Notes: generated from the letters alone by a model not told the origin. A DNA stretch of 64,000 bases from Rheinheimera pleomorphica (GCF_011634895.1 NZ_SIRR01000012.1:186001-250000); one strand, 5' to 3'. Shown: positions 36,291-46,348, counted from the stretch's first letter. Made by a program: numbers and translations.

Positions 36291-38711
36291 TTAAAACTGA
36301 TAGCGTAAGCCCAAAGACGCGGTACGGCCATTGATGGCGCGGGCGCGGATAATGCCATTGGCAGGTATCGAGCCTTCTTCAGCTTCGGTTAGCCCTACTT
36401 CGTCAAACAGGTTGTTAATATTCAACGACAGCTGCAGGTTTTCGGCTAAGTCATAGCTGACAAACGCATTAAGCTGGGCATAGCCGCTAAACTTCAGATC
36501 GTTATTGTCCTGGGCATAGGCGTCGCTGGAACCTATAACAGTAACCCCCAGCTGCGCTTGGTCCAGATAATAACGTACTAACAGGCTGTACAGCATATCG
36601 GCCTGGCGCCGTGGCGTATTGCCTTCCAGCGCTGGGCTTAGCGCATCTTTACTGATTTCGGCATCAGTTAAGGTTACCGAGCCACGCAGTTCCAGATCGC
36701 CCATTCTGTAACTGCTTTCCAGCTCTATACCTTGCGCTTTGTATACCCGGTCAAAAAAGCGCTGGCTGGTGGCTTCAAAGTTTTGCTCTTCCGTTTCGGC
36801 ATAAAAGGCGGTGGCAAACAAATTCAGCTTGCCATGGCGGCTTTTGCTACCGAACTCGTACTGAGTCACTTCATCCACTGCATCTTGTTTGGCGACACTG
36901 CCATCTGCATTCACTTTACCGAATAATAAGCGGTCGGCATTAGCCCGGCCGCCTTTACTGATGCGGGCAAATACTGCCCAATCACTATCAAGTTGATAGT
37001 TTGCGCCAACAGAATAAGAGTTATAACCCCAGCTGTAATTCACCAGGTTCGGGTTTGCTAAGTCTATCGCTGACACGCTCTGCTCTACCTGGCTTAACAC
37101 TCCATCGCCATTCATATCACGGGCACTTTGCACCGGCCCGGCATAATTGCCATTTGCTTTACCGATATCGCGCCGCACGCTGGCATCCAGCGACAATTTA
37201 TCCAAGGCCCAACTTAGCCCGGCGTAAGGGGCTTTAATACTGTAGCGGGTGTCATAGTTACGCTGTAATCCACCCCAGAATGGCACGCCATAGGCAATCA
37301 GGCCTTGTTCTGAGTAGGCAGTACCGTCAGCGGCATTGACGTTTAGCAGCTCGGCGTTATCGCCTTTTAATGCCATAAAGTAGCTGTTCCACAACCAGGA
37401 CATACTGATGTCTTGATCCGCCACGTAATAACCCAGGTTGACATCAACATCACCAAAACGTCGCGACAACTTAAGATCATTAACGATGGAGCCAAAGTCT
37501 GCAATTTCGACGTCAAAGGTGTGAATACGCATGGCATTTTCACCGTTATATGCACTACCTGCTTCAGCGCCAACAGCATAGCTTACAGACGCGCCGCTAC
37601 CGGCAATGCTATCAGCGATTTGCTGCGCGTTGCCCACTTCGGCGGGAAACAGGGTAATAAAGTTGCCGCTGACATCGCTTAGCCGAAAGCGGTTTTCCAG
37701 CGTCCAGCCTTCAGGTAAGTCGAATACTGCTTCAGCGCCAATGCTATTTACCTGTGGGTTCATGCCGTCGCGCACATCGCCGCGTGAGATCTGATTATCG
37801 CCGTTTAAGCGCACCGTCTGGGTTAAATACACCGACTGCAGCGTATCGCGCTGCGCATCAAAACCGGCAACAGAACGGCCATCTGAGAGCATTGGCATCG
37901 GCATATAACTGGCCGCCTTGTCGTTTAGGTGTTTTACATATAAACGCACATAGCCACTATTAAATTCACGGGTCAGGTTGGCCTTTAACTGATAGCCAGT
38001 TTCGCCCTGATAGCCCGGGTCGCGCACACCCTCGCCCTGGCGGACAAAACCGCCAATATGAAAACGGGTATCGCTGTTTATATCGCCGCCGTAGTCAAAA
38101 TCGGTGCGAAAGCTGTCATAGTTAAGGCCGGTGCTAAAGGCAATGCTGCCGCCCTCAGTGTCACCGGTTTTACTGACAAAATTAATAATACCGCCTGGCG
38201 AGTTACTGGCAGCTGTGCTGGCTGAACCACCACGGATCACATCTAACCGCGCTAAAGTGGCGTCAGCGCGCAGAAAAATATCGGCGTTACCAAAGGCGAT
38301 ATCGCCAAACTGCAAAACCGGCAAGCCATCTTCCTGCAAGGCTAAAAACTTAGCGCCGCCGGAGGCAACCGGCAAGCCGCGGACGGCGATATTGGCATTG
38401 CCCTCACCGCCAGTCGATTCACTGCGCACACCCGGTAACATGCGGAAGATCTCAGCTGTGCTGCGCGGCGTACTCACTTCAATATCCGCAGGTGTCAGGC
38501 TGCTTACCGAGACACTGGACTGCATCACCGTTTGATTGCGCGATACGGCACCGGTAACCACTATGCGCTCAAACCCCAGACCAGTGTCAGTGCTGTTTTC
38601 AGTTGCTGTTGTATTGTCTTGCTCAGCTTGCTGCGCCTGCGCCGCAAGGCTGCCAAGTGCCAGGCTCACTGCCAGTGCCAGATAAGCTGGTTTGATATGC
38701 TGTTGTTTCAT
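36291..38711 (-). CDS. TonB-dependent receptor, probable sucrose uptake
   Basis: An 806-residue outer-membrane receptor. The signal peptide (AYLALAVSLALGSLAAQAQQA) is followed by a TonB-box-like segment (ERIVVTG, about 49-55), a plug domain (about 55-180, with NIAVRGLPV and RLDVIRGGSASTAASNSPGG) and a 22-strand barrel ending in the outer-membrane signal Phe (LGLRYQF). The substrate is inferred from context only: an MFS permease, sucrose phosphorylase, LacI-type regulator and fructokinase are adjacent. A perfect 18-bp palindrome lies 58 nt upstream, between the permease stop and this start. Confidence 0.88.
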   Translation of the reverse strand: MKQQHIKPAYLALAVSLALGSLAAQAQQAEQDNTTATENSTDTGLGFERIVVTGAVSRNQTVMQSSVSVSSLTPADIEVSTPRSTAEIFRMLPGVRSESTGGEGNANIAVRGLPVASGGAKFLALQEDGLPVLQFGDIAFGNADIFLRADATLARLDVIRGGSASTAASNSPGGIINFVSKTGDTEGGSIAFSTGLNYDSFRTDFDYGGDINSDTRFHIGGFVRQGEGVRDPGYQGETGYQLKANLTREFNSGYVRLYVKHLNDKAASYMPMPMLSDGRSVAGFDAQRDTLQSVYLTQTVRLNGDNQISRGDVRDGMNPQVNSIGAEAVFDLPEGWTLENRFRLSDVSGNFITLFPAEVGNAQQIADSIAGSGASVSYAVGAEAGSAYNGENAMRIHTFDVEIADFGSIVNDLKLSRRFGDVDVNLGYYVADQDISMSWLWNSYFMALKGDNAELLNVNAADGTAYSEQGLIAYGVPFWGGLQRNYDTRYSIKAPYAGLSWALDKLSLDASVRRDIGKANGNYAGPVQSARDMNGDGVLSQVEQSVSAIDLANPNLVNYSWGYNSYSVGANYQLDSDWAVFARISKGGRANADRLLFGKVNADGSVAKQDAVDEVTQYEFGSKSRHGKLNLFATAFYAETEEQNFEATSQRFFDRVYKAQGIELESSYRMGDLELRGSVTLTDAEISKDALSPALEGNTPRRQADMLYSLLVRYYLDQAQLGVTVIGSSDAYAQDNNDLKFSGYAQLNAFVSYDLAENLQLSLNINNLFDEVGLTEAEEGSIPANGIIRARAINGRTASLGLRYQF

Positions 38712-38769
38712 CGTCTAGCTCCCGTGTTGATAGTGCTATCTCTTTAGTTGGATAGCTAATTAAATTGCC

Positions 38770-38787
38770 AACTTAAACGTTTAAGTT
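38770..38787. promoter_or_regulatory. LacI-type operator upstream of the TonB receptor
   Basis: AACTTAAACGTTTAAGTT is a perfect 18-bp palindrome with the central CG typical of LacI-family operators. Related palindromes occur at 40185-40202 and 42775-42792 in the same locus. Confidence 0.8.
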
Positions 38788-38807
38788 TGTTAAGCAAAAA
38801 ATACCCG

Positions 38808-40058
38808 CTACTGCTGATTGCGGGCTAAGCGCTGTTTGGCCGGTTGCGCCAGCCAGTTATAGAGCATTGCGCCGGCTAATAAGGCAGCAAAGGCTGTCGC
38901 CAGATAAAAACCGGCACTTACATCACCTGCTATATCACCAATAATCGCCATTAATGCCGGTGCCAGGGCTGCTGACAGTGCTGTAAAAGCCAGAATAAGC
39001 CCGGCGACGGCGCCATGCTGCTGGCGGGCAAAGCAGCTGATGCCTTTGGAGTTAAGCGTGGGGTAAATCATCGACATAAACAGGCCTGATAGCGGCATTA
39101 ACCATAATGCCACGGCTTTGCCACCCAACATACTCAGGGCAAAACAGGCAAAAATAGCTAACGTAAATAACGCCATCACACTACTCCAGCAAAAACGCTG
39201 TAAAATAATACCGGCCAAAAAGCGCCCGGCTGCACGCAGTATAAAAAATACCGTAATAGCATGCAGTGCCAGATAACCAAAGCGGCCGTCATAACCGGCC
39301 AGCAGTGTCGGTAACCAGACAAAAATGGCCACTTCGCAGCCAACATAAAGTGCTATCGACAGCGAAAAACCCAGTGCGTAACGATCTTTTAGTAGCGCCA
39401 GTGACTGGCAAAACGACACCTGAGTACTGGATGCCTGATACGGTGGGTACGGCAACCTGGCCGCCATGATGACCAGCACGGTACACAGCAGCCCGGCCAC
39501 CAAATACAGCTGCTTCCAGTGTATCGAAGCGGCAATCATCAGCGTGACCAAAGCTGGTCCGGCAATAGCGCCGAGGGCAAAAAAGCCTTCAACTTTGTTC
39601 ATGGTGCGGGTGTGGCTTAAGCTGTCGGCGCTGATATCACCAATCAGCGCCAGCGCAGCGGTTTTAAACATACCAATCGCCAGGCCACACAGGCCCATTA
39701 GCAGAATAAAAAATAGCGCGCTGTCACCGACTATAAAGGCATAACACGCCGCTGCATACAGCGCCAGACCGGCAATGATCAGCGTTTTGCGGCCTAATTT
39801 ATCGGCCAGACGGCCCAGCAGTAAACCGGCAACGCCAATGGCGACCATAGGCACATAGTGAAAGGCACTGGCCTGAAACATTGTTAGCTGATATTGCGCC
39901 ATTGCTTCCGGGATGATGACACCAACGGCATCCGTGGTCATGGCAAAAACAAAAAACATCAGGTAGGTCATCCAGCGCACCTGACGCTGCAGACGCACAG
40001 CAGGATCGGCTGTCATAGCTGCCCCGACAGCCTGACCGGTATTTTTGGTAGTAAGCAT
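38808..40058 (-). CDS. MFS permease, probable sucrose transporter
   Basis: A 416-residue major facilitator protein with 12 predicted membrane segments. The loop 2-3 motif is GRLADKLGRKT. The ATG at 40058 has GGGGA 5 nt upstream and places a short cytoplasmic N-terminus before the first membrane segment (WMTYLMFFVFAMTTDAVGVIIP); a longer frame to 40160 would overlap the divergent promoter region. Sucrose as substrate is inferred from the neighbouring sucrose phosphorylase; uptake of unmodified sucrose fits phosphorolysis in the cytoplasm. Confidence 0.85.
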   Translation of the reverse strand: MLTTKNTGQAVGAAMTADPAVRLQRQVRWMTYLMFFVFAMTTDAVGVIIPEAMAQYQLTMFQASAFHYVPMVAIGVAGLLLGRLADKLGRKTLIIAGLALYAAACYAFIVGDSALFFILLMGLCGLAIGMFKTAALALIGDISADSLSHTRTMNKVEGFFALGAIAGPALVTLMIAASIHWKQLYLVAGLLCTVLVIMAARLPYPPYQASSTQVSFCQSLALLKDRYALGFSLSIALYVGCEVAIFVWLPTLLAGYDGRFGYLALHAITVFFILRAAGRFLAGIILQRFCWSSVMALFTLAIFACFALSMLGGKAVALWLMPLSGLFMSMIYPTLNSKGISCFARQQHGAVAGLILAFTALSAALAPALMAIIGDIAGDVSAGFYLATAFAALLAGAMLYNWLAQPAKQRLARNQQ

Positions 40059-40184
40059 CTTGTTCCCCGTTGTTACTGCTGCCTGGCCGGTGTAAGCGCA
40101 CCGGCCTGTTCGCACGGCTTTGTAAATAAGCCCTGTTATTCTTACGCGGGGGCTTGACAAAGTTGTGCATTGGCTTAAAGCTAT

Positions 40185-40202
40185 ATCTTAATCGTTTAAG
40201 AT
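40185..40202. promoter_or_regulatory. LacI-type operator between permease and sucrose phosphorylase
   Basis: ATCTTAATCGTTTAAGAT is an 18-bp palindrome with one mismatched pair and a central CG. It lies in the 170-nt divergent intergenic region, 26 nt upstream of the phosphorylase start, so it can control both genes. Confidence 0.8.
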
Positions 40203-40228
40203 GCAAATTTTTTTTCAGGAAACCGGCA

Positions 40229-41716
40229 ATGAAAACAGCAGTACAGCACAATCAAATCCAGTTAATCACTTACATAGACAGGTTAAGCGGCGGAAAAATA
40301 ACAGATTTACAGGCTTTACTTGATGGGCCTCTGGCAGGGTTGTTTGATGGCGTGCATTTGCTGCCATTTTATCCGCCGATAGATGGCGAAGATGCCGGCT
40401 TTGACCCAACCGACCATACAGCGGTAGACAGCCGCTTGGGTAACTGGACTGATATAGAGCGTCTGGCAGCGGATTATCCGCTGATGGCGGATATGATCGT
40501 TAATCATATGTCAGCACAGTCGCCGCAGTTTCTTGATGTGCTGGACAAAGGCGATGCTTCGCCATTTTGGCCACTGTTTTTAACCCGGGATAAGGTGTTT
40601 GGTGACACACCGGCAGCAGCAGAGCTGGCCGCTATTTACCGGCCCCGCCCGACGCCCTGCTTTAGCGATATTACCCTGCGTAATGGTCAGACAGTGCCAT
40701 TTTGGACCACCTTTACCGCCAATCAGATTGATATTGATGTGACATCCGCCCCCGGTGCAGCCTATTTACAGGCCATTTTGCAGCGTTTTACTGATCATGG
40801 TGTTAAATATATCCGCCTGGATGCGGCAGGTTATGCGATAAAAAAAGCCGGTAGCAGCTGCTTTATGCTGCCAGAAACCTTTGATTTTATTGCTCAGCTG
40901 TCTGAGCAGGCTAAAGCGCGCGGCATGACCTGTCTGGTAGAAATTCACGGTTATCATAAAACCCAGATTGACATCGCCAAACGCTGCGATCTGGTGTACG
41001 ACTTTGCCTTGCCGCCATTGGTGCTGCATACCCTGTTTAGCAAAGATGCCACTGCGCTGAAAAACTGGCTGCAGATGGCGCCACGCAATTGCATTACGGT
41101 GCTGGATACGCACGATGGTATCGGCATCGTCGATGCGGCCGACTATCAGGGCCAGCCCGGATTATTAACCGATCCACAATTAGATGCCTTAGTTGAACAA
41201 ATTCACCAAAATAGCGGCGGCAGTTCAAAACTCGCTACCGGTAATGCTGCCAACAATGTCGATTTATATCAGGTAAACTGCAGTTTTTACGATGCCTTAG
41301 GCCGTAACGACAACCATTATTTGTTAGCCAGAGCGATACAGCTGTTTTGCCCCGGCATCAGCCAGATTTACTACGGTGGCCTTTTGGCCGCAGAAAACGA
41401 TGTGGCATTGCTGCAACGTACTGGTGTAGGGCGCGATATTAACCGGCCCTATTTTAACACCTGCACAGTGCAGCAAGCAGTGCAGAAACCTGTGGTGCAG
41501 GCCCTGTTTAAGCTTATTAAGCTGCGCCGCACTATGCAGGCCTTTAACGGCAGCTTTAACCAGCAACTCAACGCTGACAGCTATCAACTGCATTGGCAGC
41601 ATGAGGGACATCAGGCCAGCTTAACCATAACACTTAGTAACTTGAGTGCGATGTTAAGCTGGCAACATCAGGGCGAGACTCTTCAGCAGCTGGCGCTGGC
41701 TAGCTTATTATCTTAA
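40229..41716 (+). CDS. Sucrose phosphorylase (GH13 subfamily 18)
   Basis: Splits sucrose with phosphate into glucose-1-phosphate and fructose. The ATG at 40229 gives 495 residues, normal for the family, with AGGA 8 nt upstream. The family block AGFDPTDHTAVDSRLG lies near 52-68. The GH13 catalytic triad is visible: nucleophile Asp in YIRLDAAGYA, acid/base Glu in CLVEIHGYH, and stabilising Asp in VLDTHDGIG. Close relatives with other acceptors (glucosylglycerate, sucrose-6-phosphate) exist, but the fructokinase partner and LacI regulator favour sucrose. Confidence 0.9.
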   Translation: MKTAVQHNQIQLITYIDRLSGGKITDLQALLDGPLAGLFDGVHLLPFYPPIDGEDAGFDPTDHTAVDSRLGNWTDIERLAADYPLMADMIVNHMSAQSPQFLDVLDKGDASPFWPLFLTRDKVFGDTPAAAELAAIYRPRPTPCFSDITLRNGQTVPFWTTFTANQIDIDVTSAPGAAYLQAILQRFTDHGVKYIRLDAAGYAIKKAGSSCFMLPETFDFIAQLSEQAKARGMTCLVEIHGYHKTQIDIAKRCDLVYDFALPPLVLHTLFSKDATALKNWLQMAPRNCITVLDTHDGIGIVDAADYQGQPGLLTDPQLDALVEQIHQNSGGSSKLATGNAANNVDLYQVNCSFYDALGRNDNHYLLARAIQLFCPGISQIYYGGLLAAENDVALLQRTGVGRDINRPYFNTCTVQQAVQKPVVQALFKLIKLRRTMQAFNGSFNQQLNADSYQLHWQHEGHQASLTITLSNLSAMLSWQHQGETLQQLALASLLS

Positions 41717-41731
41717 GGACAAGCAAAAAGG

Positions 41732-42751
41732 TTAACTGCTCTCCCCCAGCCTGATTTCGTAAGGCAGAAGCTGGGGGGTATCATCTAATGATAAAAATGC
41801 CCGCACTGCAGCCTCACCTTTGGCATCACTAAACTGCCAGACGCTGCTGAGGGTCGGATGATAACGCAGGGTTTCTTCAATACCATCAAAACCGACTACC
41901 TTAAGCTGCTGTGGAATGGCAATACCTAACTGCAGCGCTTCGCGCATCGCACTTAGCGCAATTAAATCGCTCATACACAGCAAAACGGTTGGCCTTGGCG
42001 TCAGTGACAACACCGCCTGCGCCGCTTGTTGCGCATAGAGCTGGTTACTCTCAGGCAGATGCCACAAATAGTCTGGCTGCAGGCTCAGCTTGCATTCTTG
42101 CATCGCACGCAGATAACCATCCAGCCGGCGGTGAGCAATAGAGCTTTGGTTATCCCACAGTGGCGCGTCCAGCACTGGCCGGCTGTCGGGCGCATCAATC
42201 AGCCTTAAGCCAAGAATAGCCACGGTATCGGTGCGGCTAAGTACCGCTTTGGCGCTTTGATAAGCCGCCTGTTCGTTGTCGATATTGACAGAAGGCCGGC
42301 CGGGTAAATCAAAATCGACCGTGAGTACCCGTTTGGGGCAGCGCTGTAACTGCGCAATCAGGCCCAGATTACGCGGCGCGCCATAACAGATAAAACCATC
42401 GACAAAATCGCTGATCGCATCTAAATTGGCGCTGCTACCGGAAAACAGTAATAAATGCAGCTTATGCAACTCCAGCTCACGCGCCACACCTTGTAAAAAC
42501 TGACTGGCGACCGGATCGCTGACCATATACTCCAGCGAGTCGGATAAGATCACGGCGACAATACCCGAGCTGCCAGTTCGCAGCGACTGCGCGGCTTTAT
42601 TCGGGCCAAAATAGCCCAGTTCAGCACAGGCGCTGAGTATTTTTTGCCGTAGCGCCACCGACAATTGATCCGGCCGGTTAAAGGCGTTAGAGATGGTGGC
42701 CGTAGACACGCCTAAGGTTTTCGCGACACTTTTCAGCGTTAATTTACTCAT
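41732..42751 (-). CDS. LacI-family repressor of the sucrose locus
   Basis: A 339-residue regulator from ATG at 42751 (a GTG at 42763 is an alternative). The N-terminal HTH reads TLKSVAKTLGVSTATISNAFNRPDQLS, followed by the hinge helix region and a periplasmic-binding-like effector domain (about 60-335). Three 18-bp palindromes in the locus, one directly upstream of this gene, are its likely operators. The effector is probably a sucrose-derived sugar or sugar phosphate, which is inference. Confidence 0.9.
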   Translation of the reverse strand: MSKLTLKSVAKTLGVSTATISNAFNRPDQLSVALRQKILSACAELGYFGPNKAAQSLRTGSSGIVAVILSDSLEYMVSDPVASQFLQGVARELELHKLHLLLFSGSSANLDAISDFVDGFICYGAPRNLGLIAQLQRCPKRVLTVDFDLPGRPSVNIDNEQAAYQSAKAVLSRTDTVAILGLRLIDAPDSRPVLDAPLWDNQSSIAHRRLDGYLRAMQECKLSLQPDYLWHLPESNQLYAQQAAQAVLSLTPRPTVLLCMSDLIALSAMREALQLGIAIPQQLKVVGFDGIEETLRYHPTLSSVWQFSDAKGEAAVRAFLSLDDTPQLLPYEIRLGESS

Positions 42752-42774
42752 CGTTCCAGTCACTTCGGGCTATC

Positions 42775-42792
42775 TTCTTAATTGATTAAGTT
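42775..42792. promoter_or_regulatory. LacI-type operator between repressor and fructokinase
   Basis: TTCTTAATTGATTAAGTT is a near-palindrome sharing CTTAA...TTAAG with the two other sites; the centre is TG rather than CG. It lies in the 104-nt divergent region, 24 nt from the repressor start and 63 nt from the fructokinase start. Confidence 0.7.
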
Positions 42793-42855
42793 ATATGATT
42801 TTTACTTGATTGCCAAACGCTATATTTACACAGCTTATTGCCACAGGATACTACT

Positions 42856-43788
42856 ATGCTTGCCGTTATTGGAGAAAACGTTGTTGATATGCTGCCGGAC
42901 GAAAACGGCTTATACCGGCCTTGTTTAGGTGGCTCGCCGTTTAACCTTGCCATCGGTGCGGCGCGCCAGCAAATACAGGTAAGCTATATCTCACCCTTGT
43001 CAGCCGATGCCTTTGGCCAACAGTTTGCTGCTTATTTGCAGCAAAATGGCGCCGGTTATGGCCTGGATTACTTCAGCCGCTGCCCAAGCGCTATGGCTGT
43101 GGTATCAATGGATCAGCAGCAACAACCGCAGTACAGCCTGTACCGCAGTGCTATTGCCGATCGCGATATCAGCGCCGAAGCCCAAATTGCCGCCCTGCCG
43201 CCAACTTGTCAGTTGCTGCATTTGGGCTCGCTGGCACTGGAAAGCGAAGATGCCCCCAGGATCCGTCAGGTGGTTACTGCAGCAAAAGCACGTGGTATCC
43301 AGATAGCGCTGGATATCAATGTGCGCCTGAATGCCGTGACCAACGCTGCAGCTTACCGCGCTTTTGTGCTGGAAATGGTTAAGCAAAGTGACTTTATTAA
43401 AGCCAGCGATGAAGATTTAACCCTGTTGTTTGCTGACCACGCTTTAACAGACGCGCTGGCGTTTATCAGGCAAAGCGCGCCATTGGCACTGCTGGCCCTG
43501 ACCGAAGGTAATAAAGGTGCCACTCTGTATTGGCAGCAACATCAGCTTAGCTTGCCGGTAATAACGCCGACACCTTTTGTGGATACCGTCGGCGCCGGTG
43601 ATACTTTCTGGGCCAATTTACTGGCTGCGCTGCTAAAACTCGGTTTACCTGAGGCAGCGAAGATCTCATCACAGACACTGCAGTATTGCCTGCAACGCGC
43701 CATGCTGGCTGCCAGTTTAAATATTTCGACTAAAGGCTGTAATCCACCAACGCGTGAAGCTTTAGACCGGGCACTGACACAGCGGTAA
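42856..43788 (+). CDS. Fructokinase (PfkB/ribokinase family)
   Basis: Phosphorylates the fructose released by sucrose phosphorylase, giving fructose-6-phosphate for PfkA or Pgi. The ATG at 42856 has AGGA 7 nt upstream and gives 310 residues. The PfkB signatures are CLGGSPFNLAIGAARQ near 24-39 and DTVGAGDTFWANLLAALL near 244-261, the second containing the catalytic Asp and anion hole. It is divergent from the LacI-type gene and followed by a perfect bidirectional terminator. Confidence 0.92.
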   Translation: MLAVIGENVVDMLPDENGLYRPCLGGSPFNLAIGAARQQIQVSYISPLSADAFGQQFAAYLQQNGAGYGLDYFSRCPSAMAVVSMDQQQQPQYSLYRSAIADRDISAEAQIAALPPTCQLLHLGSLALESEDAPRIRQVVTAAKARGIQIALDINVRLNAVTNAAAYRAFVLEMVKQSDFIKASDEDLTLLFADHALTDALAFIRQSAPLALLALTEGNKGATLYWQQHQLSLPVITPTPFVDTVGAGDTFWANLLAALLKLGLPEAAKISSQTLQYCLQRAMLAASLNISTKGCNPPTREALDRALTQR

Positions 43789-43795
43789 TTTACCC

Positions 43796-43827
43796 AAAAA
43801 AACACCCCGCTTAAGCGGGGTGTTTTT
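43796..43827. terminator. Bidirectional terminator between fructokinase and ppsA
   Basis: AACACCCCGC and GCGGGGTGTT form a perfect stem around TTAA, flanked by A5 on the left and T5 on the right. It closes both convergent genes. Confidence 0.9.
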
Positions 43828-43833
43828 ATCGCC

Positions 43834-46212
43834 TTAATTTTTACCGTATTTCTCGGCCAGATAGAGCCAGGTTTCCAGCACGGTATCCGGGTTTAACGAT
43901 ACACTGTCGATGCCCTGCTGCATTAACCAGGCGGCAAAATCTTCGTGATCTGACGGGCCCTGCCCGCAAATACCGATGTACTTACCTTTGGCTTTACAGG
44001 TTTTAATGGCCATTTCCAGCAATTTATAAATCGCCGGATTACGCTCATCAAATAAATGCGCAATCAGCCCGCTGTCTCTGTCTAAACCCAATGTCAGCTG
44101 GGTGAGATCGTTAGAGCCAATGGAGAAGCCATCAAAATATTCCAGAAACTCTTCCGCCAACAGCGCGTTAGACGGTAGCTCGCACATCATAATGACCCGC
44201 AGGCCGTTCTCGCCACGCTTTAAACCATGCTCGGCCAGCAAATCAATGACGCTGCTGGCTTCACCCAGCGTACGCACGAACGGGATCATCACCTCAACAT
44301 TGGTAAAGCCCATCAAATTGCGTACCCGCTTTAACGCTTCAACCTCTAACGCAAAGCAATCGCGGAAGTCTTCAGAGATATAACGCGAGGCGCCACGAAA
44401 ACCTATCATCGGGTTTTCTTCATGTGGCTCGTACTGACGGCCGCCAACTAAGTTTGCATACTCGTTTGATTTAAAATCAGACATCCGCACTATGACTTTT
44501 TGCGGCGCAAAGGCACAGGCCAATGTGGCAATACCTTCCGTTAGCTTGGCAATATAAAACTCTACCGGGCTTTCGTAACCGGCAATCATTTCACTGATCG
44601 TGGCTTTTAGCTCATCAGTTTGCGCATCAAAGTTAAGCAGCGCTTTTGGGTGCACGCCAATCATGCGGTTAATAATAAACTCGAGCCGCGCCAGACCAAT
44701 ACCGGCATGCGGTAGCTTGGCAAACGAGAACGCCCGCTCCGGGTTGCCGACGTTCATCATAATTTTTAAATCCAGCTTGGGCATTTGATCAACGCGGCTG
44801 CTGACCACTTTGTATTCAAGCTTGCCATCATAAATAAAGCCGGTGTCGCCCTCAGCACAAGACACGGTAACCTGCTGACCGGTTTTAATGCTGCTGGTGG
44901 CATCACCACAGCCAACCACTGCCGGTATTCCCAGCTCACGGGCAATAATGGCGGCATGGCAGGTTCGGCCGCCGCGATTGGTAACGATGGCTGAGGCGCG
45001 CTTCATAATCGGCTCCCAGTCAGGATCGGTCATATCGGTAACTAACACATCACCGGGCTGAATTTGGTCCATCTGCTCAATGCCTTTTAGCACCTTAGCG
45101 ATACCGCTGCCGATCCGTTGCCCGATGGCACGGCCTTCAACCAATACCGGCGCTTTAGCCAGCAATTGAAAACGCTCCATGCTGTTGCTGTCTTCTCGGC
45201 TTTTTACTGTTTCAGGACGCGCCTGTACGATATACAGCTTGCCGTCGTTACCGTCTTTGGCCCATTCGATGTCCATCGGCCGGCCATAGTGGTTGGCAAT
45301 GATCACCGCTTGTTTCGCCAGCTCTTCTACCTCGCTATCAGTCAGTGAAAACTGCCGGCTGCGCTCGGCCGCAATATCCACCACCTTTACCTGTTTGCCG
45401 TGGCCCTGCTCGCCGGAATACACCATCTCGACTTTTTTACTGCCAAGATTACGTTTCACCACCGCCGGGCGGCCAGCGGCCAGCGTGGGTTTATGTACAT
45501 AGAATTCGTCCGGGTTAACCGCGCCTTGCACCACCATTTCGCCCAGGCCATACGATGAGGTGATAAACACCACCTCTTCAAATCCCGACTCGGTATCAAT
45601 ACTAAACATCACGCCAGATGAGGCTAAATCAGAACGCACCATCTTTTGTACTCCGGCCGATAAGGCCACTCCGCGGTGGTCGTAGCCCTGATGCACCCGG
45701 TAAGAAATAGCGCGGTCGTTAAACAGCGAGGCAAACACGTGTTTAATCGCCACAATCACTGCATCATAGCCGCGCACGTTTAAGAAGGTTTCCTGCTGGC
45801 CGGCAAAAGACGCATCCGGCATATCTTCAGCGGTAGCGGATGAGCGCACGGCAAAAGATACGTCCTGGGCGGCATCCGGGTGTAGCTGCTGATACGCTTC
45901 ACGGATGGCTTGCTCTAATTCCGGTTGAAATGGCGTATCAATAACCCACTGACGGATTTGCGCACCGGCCTTTGCCAAAGCAGTGACATCATCAACGTCT
46001 AGGCCATCGAGCAGTTGATAAATGCGCTCGTTAACGCCGCTTTGTTCAAGAAATTGGTTAAAGGCATAGGCCGTGGTAGCAAAACCACCGGGTACCTGCA
46101 CACCGGCATTGGCCAGGTTACTGATCATCTCACCGAGGGAAGCGTTTTTGCCGCCAACCCGGTTTACATCGTGCATCCCCAGGTTTTCATACCAAATCAC
46201 AAATTCTTGCAC
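43834..46212 (-). CDS. ppsA: Phosphoenolpyruvate synthase
   Basis: Makes PEP from pyruvate and ATP (releasing AMP and phosphate) during gluconeogenesis. The 792 residues match the family. Domains: N-terminal ATP-grasp (about 1-340, [13 protein letters not shown] and [24 protein letters not shown]), the swivelling His domain with [15 protein letters not shown] (about 418-432, phospho-His), and the C-terminal PEP-binding barrel with [13 protein letters not shown] [10 protein letters not shown] and GICGQGPSD. Translation starts at GTG with GGAG 7 nt upstream. It is divergent from ppsR, which encodes its regulatory kinase/phosphorylase. Confidence 0.97.
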   Translation of the reverse strand: MQEFVIWYENLGMHDVNRVGGKNASLGEMISNLANAGVQVPGGFATTAYAFNQFLEQSGVNERIYQLLDGLDVDDVTALAKAGAQIRQWVIDTPFQPELEQAIREAYQQLHPDAAQDVSFAVRSSATAEDMPDASFAGQQETFLNVRGYDAVIVAIKHVFASLFNDRAISYRVHQGYDHRGVALSAGVQKMVRSDLASSGVMFSIDTESGFEEVVFITSSYGLGEMVVQGAVNPDEFYVHKPTLAAGRPAVVKRNLGSKKVEMVYSGEQGHGKQVKVVDIAAERSRQFSLTDSEVEELAKQAVIIANHYGRPMDIEWAKDGNDGKLYIVQARPETVKSREDSNSMERFQLLAKAPVLVEGRAIGQRIGSGIAKVLKGIEQMDQIQPGDVLVTDMTDPDWEPIMKRASAIVTNRGGRTCHAAIIARELGIPAVVGCGDATSSIKTGQQVTVSCAEGDTGFIYDGKLEYKVVSSRVDQMPKLDLKIMMNVGNPERAFSFAKLPHAGIGLARLEFIINRMIGVHPKALLNFDAQTDELKATISEMIAGYESPVEFYIAKLTEGIATLACAFAPQKVIVRMSDFKSNEYANLVGGRQYEPHEENPMIGFRGASRYISEDFRDCFALEVEALKRVRNLMGFTNVEVMIPFVRTLGEASSVIDLLAEHGLKRGENGLRVIMMCELPSNALLAEEFLEYFDGFSIGSNDLTQLTLGLDRDSGLIAHLFDERNPAIYKLLEMAIKTCKAKGKYIGICGQGPSDHEDFAAWLMQQGIDSVSLNPDTVLETWLYLAEKYGKN

Positions 46213-46318
46213 AGTTCGTCTCCAATTTTTGTCGTATGGCGTGTAAGCTTACAGCAAGCATTACAAGGCAAGGTGATTTTACACCGCGGCCGGAATGAAT
46301 TAAAACCCTAATTTTCAA

Positions 46319-46333
46319 TGTAATTTTATAACG
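46319..46333. promoter_or_regulatory. Candidate HexR site between ppsA and ppsR
   Basis: TGTAATTTTATAACG has a perfect left HexR half-site and four of six matching bases in the right half. It lies 107 nt upstream of ppsA and 16 nt upstream of ppsR. In Shewanella HexR is known to act on ppsA, but this copy is weaker than the two sites at hexR and pykA. Confidence 0.5.
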
Positions 46334-46348
46334 ACAAATGGAGACATT

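Noticed and set aside
39799..40251. A 150-codon minus-strand frame overlapping the permease N-terminus.
   Set aside because: It is out of frame with the supported permease gene and crosses the divergent operator region and the phosphorylase start.
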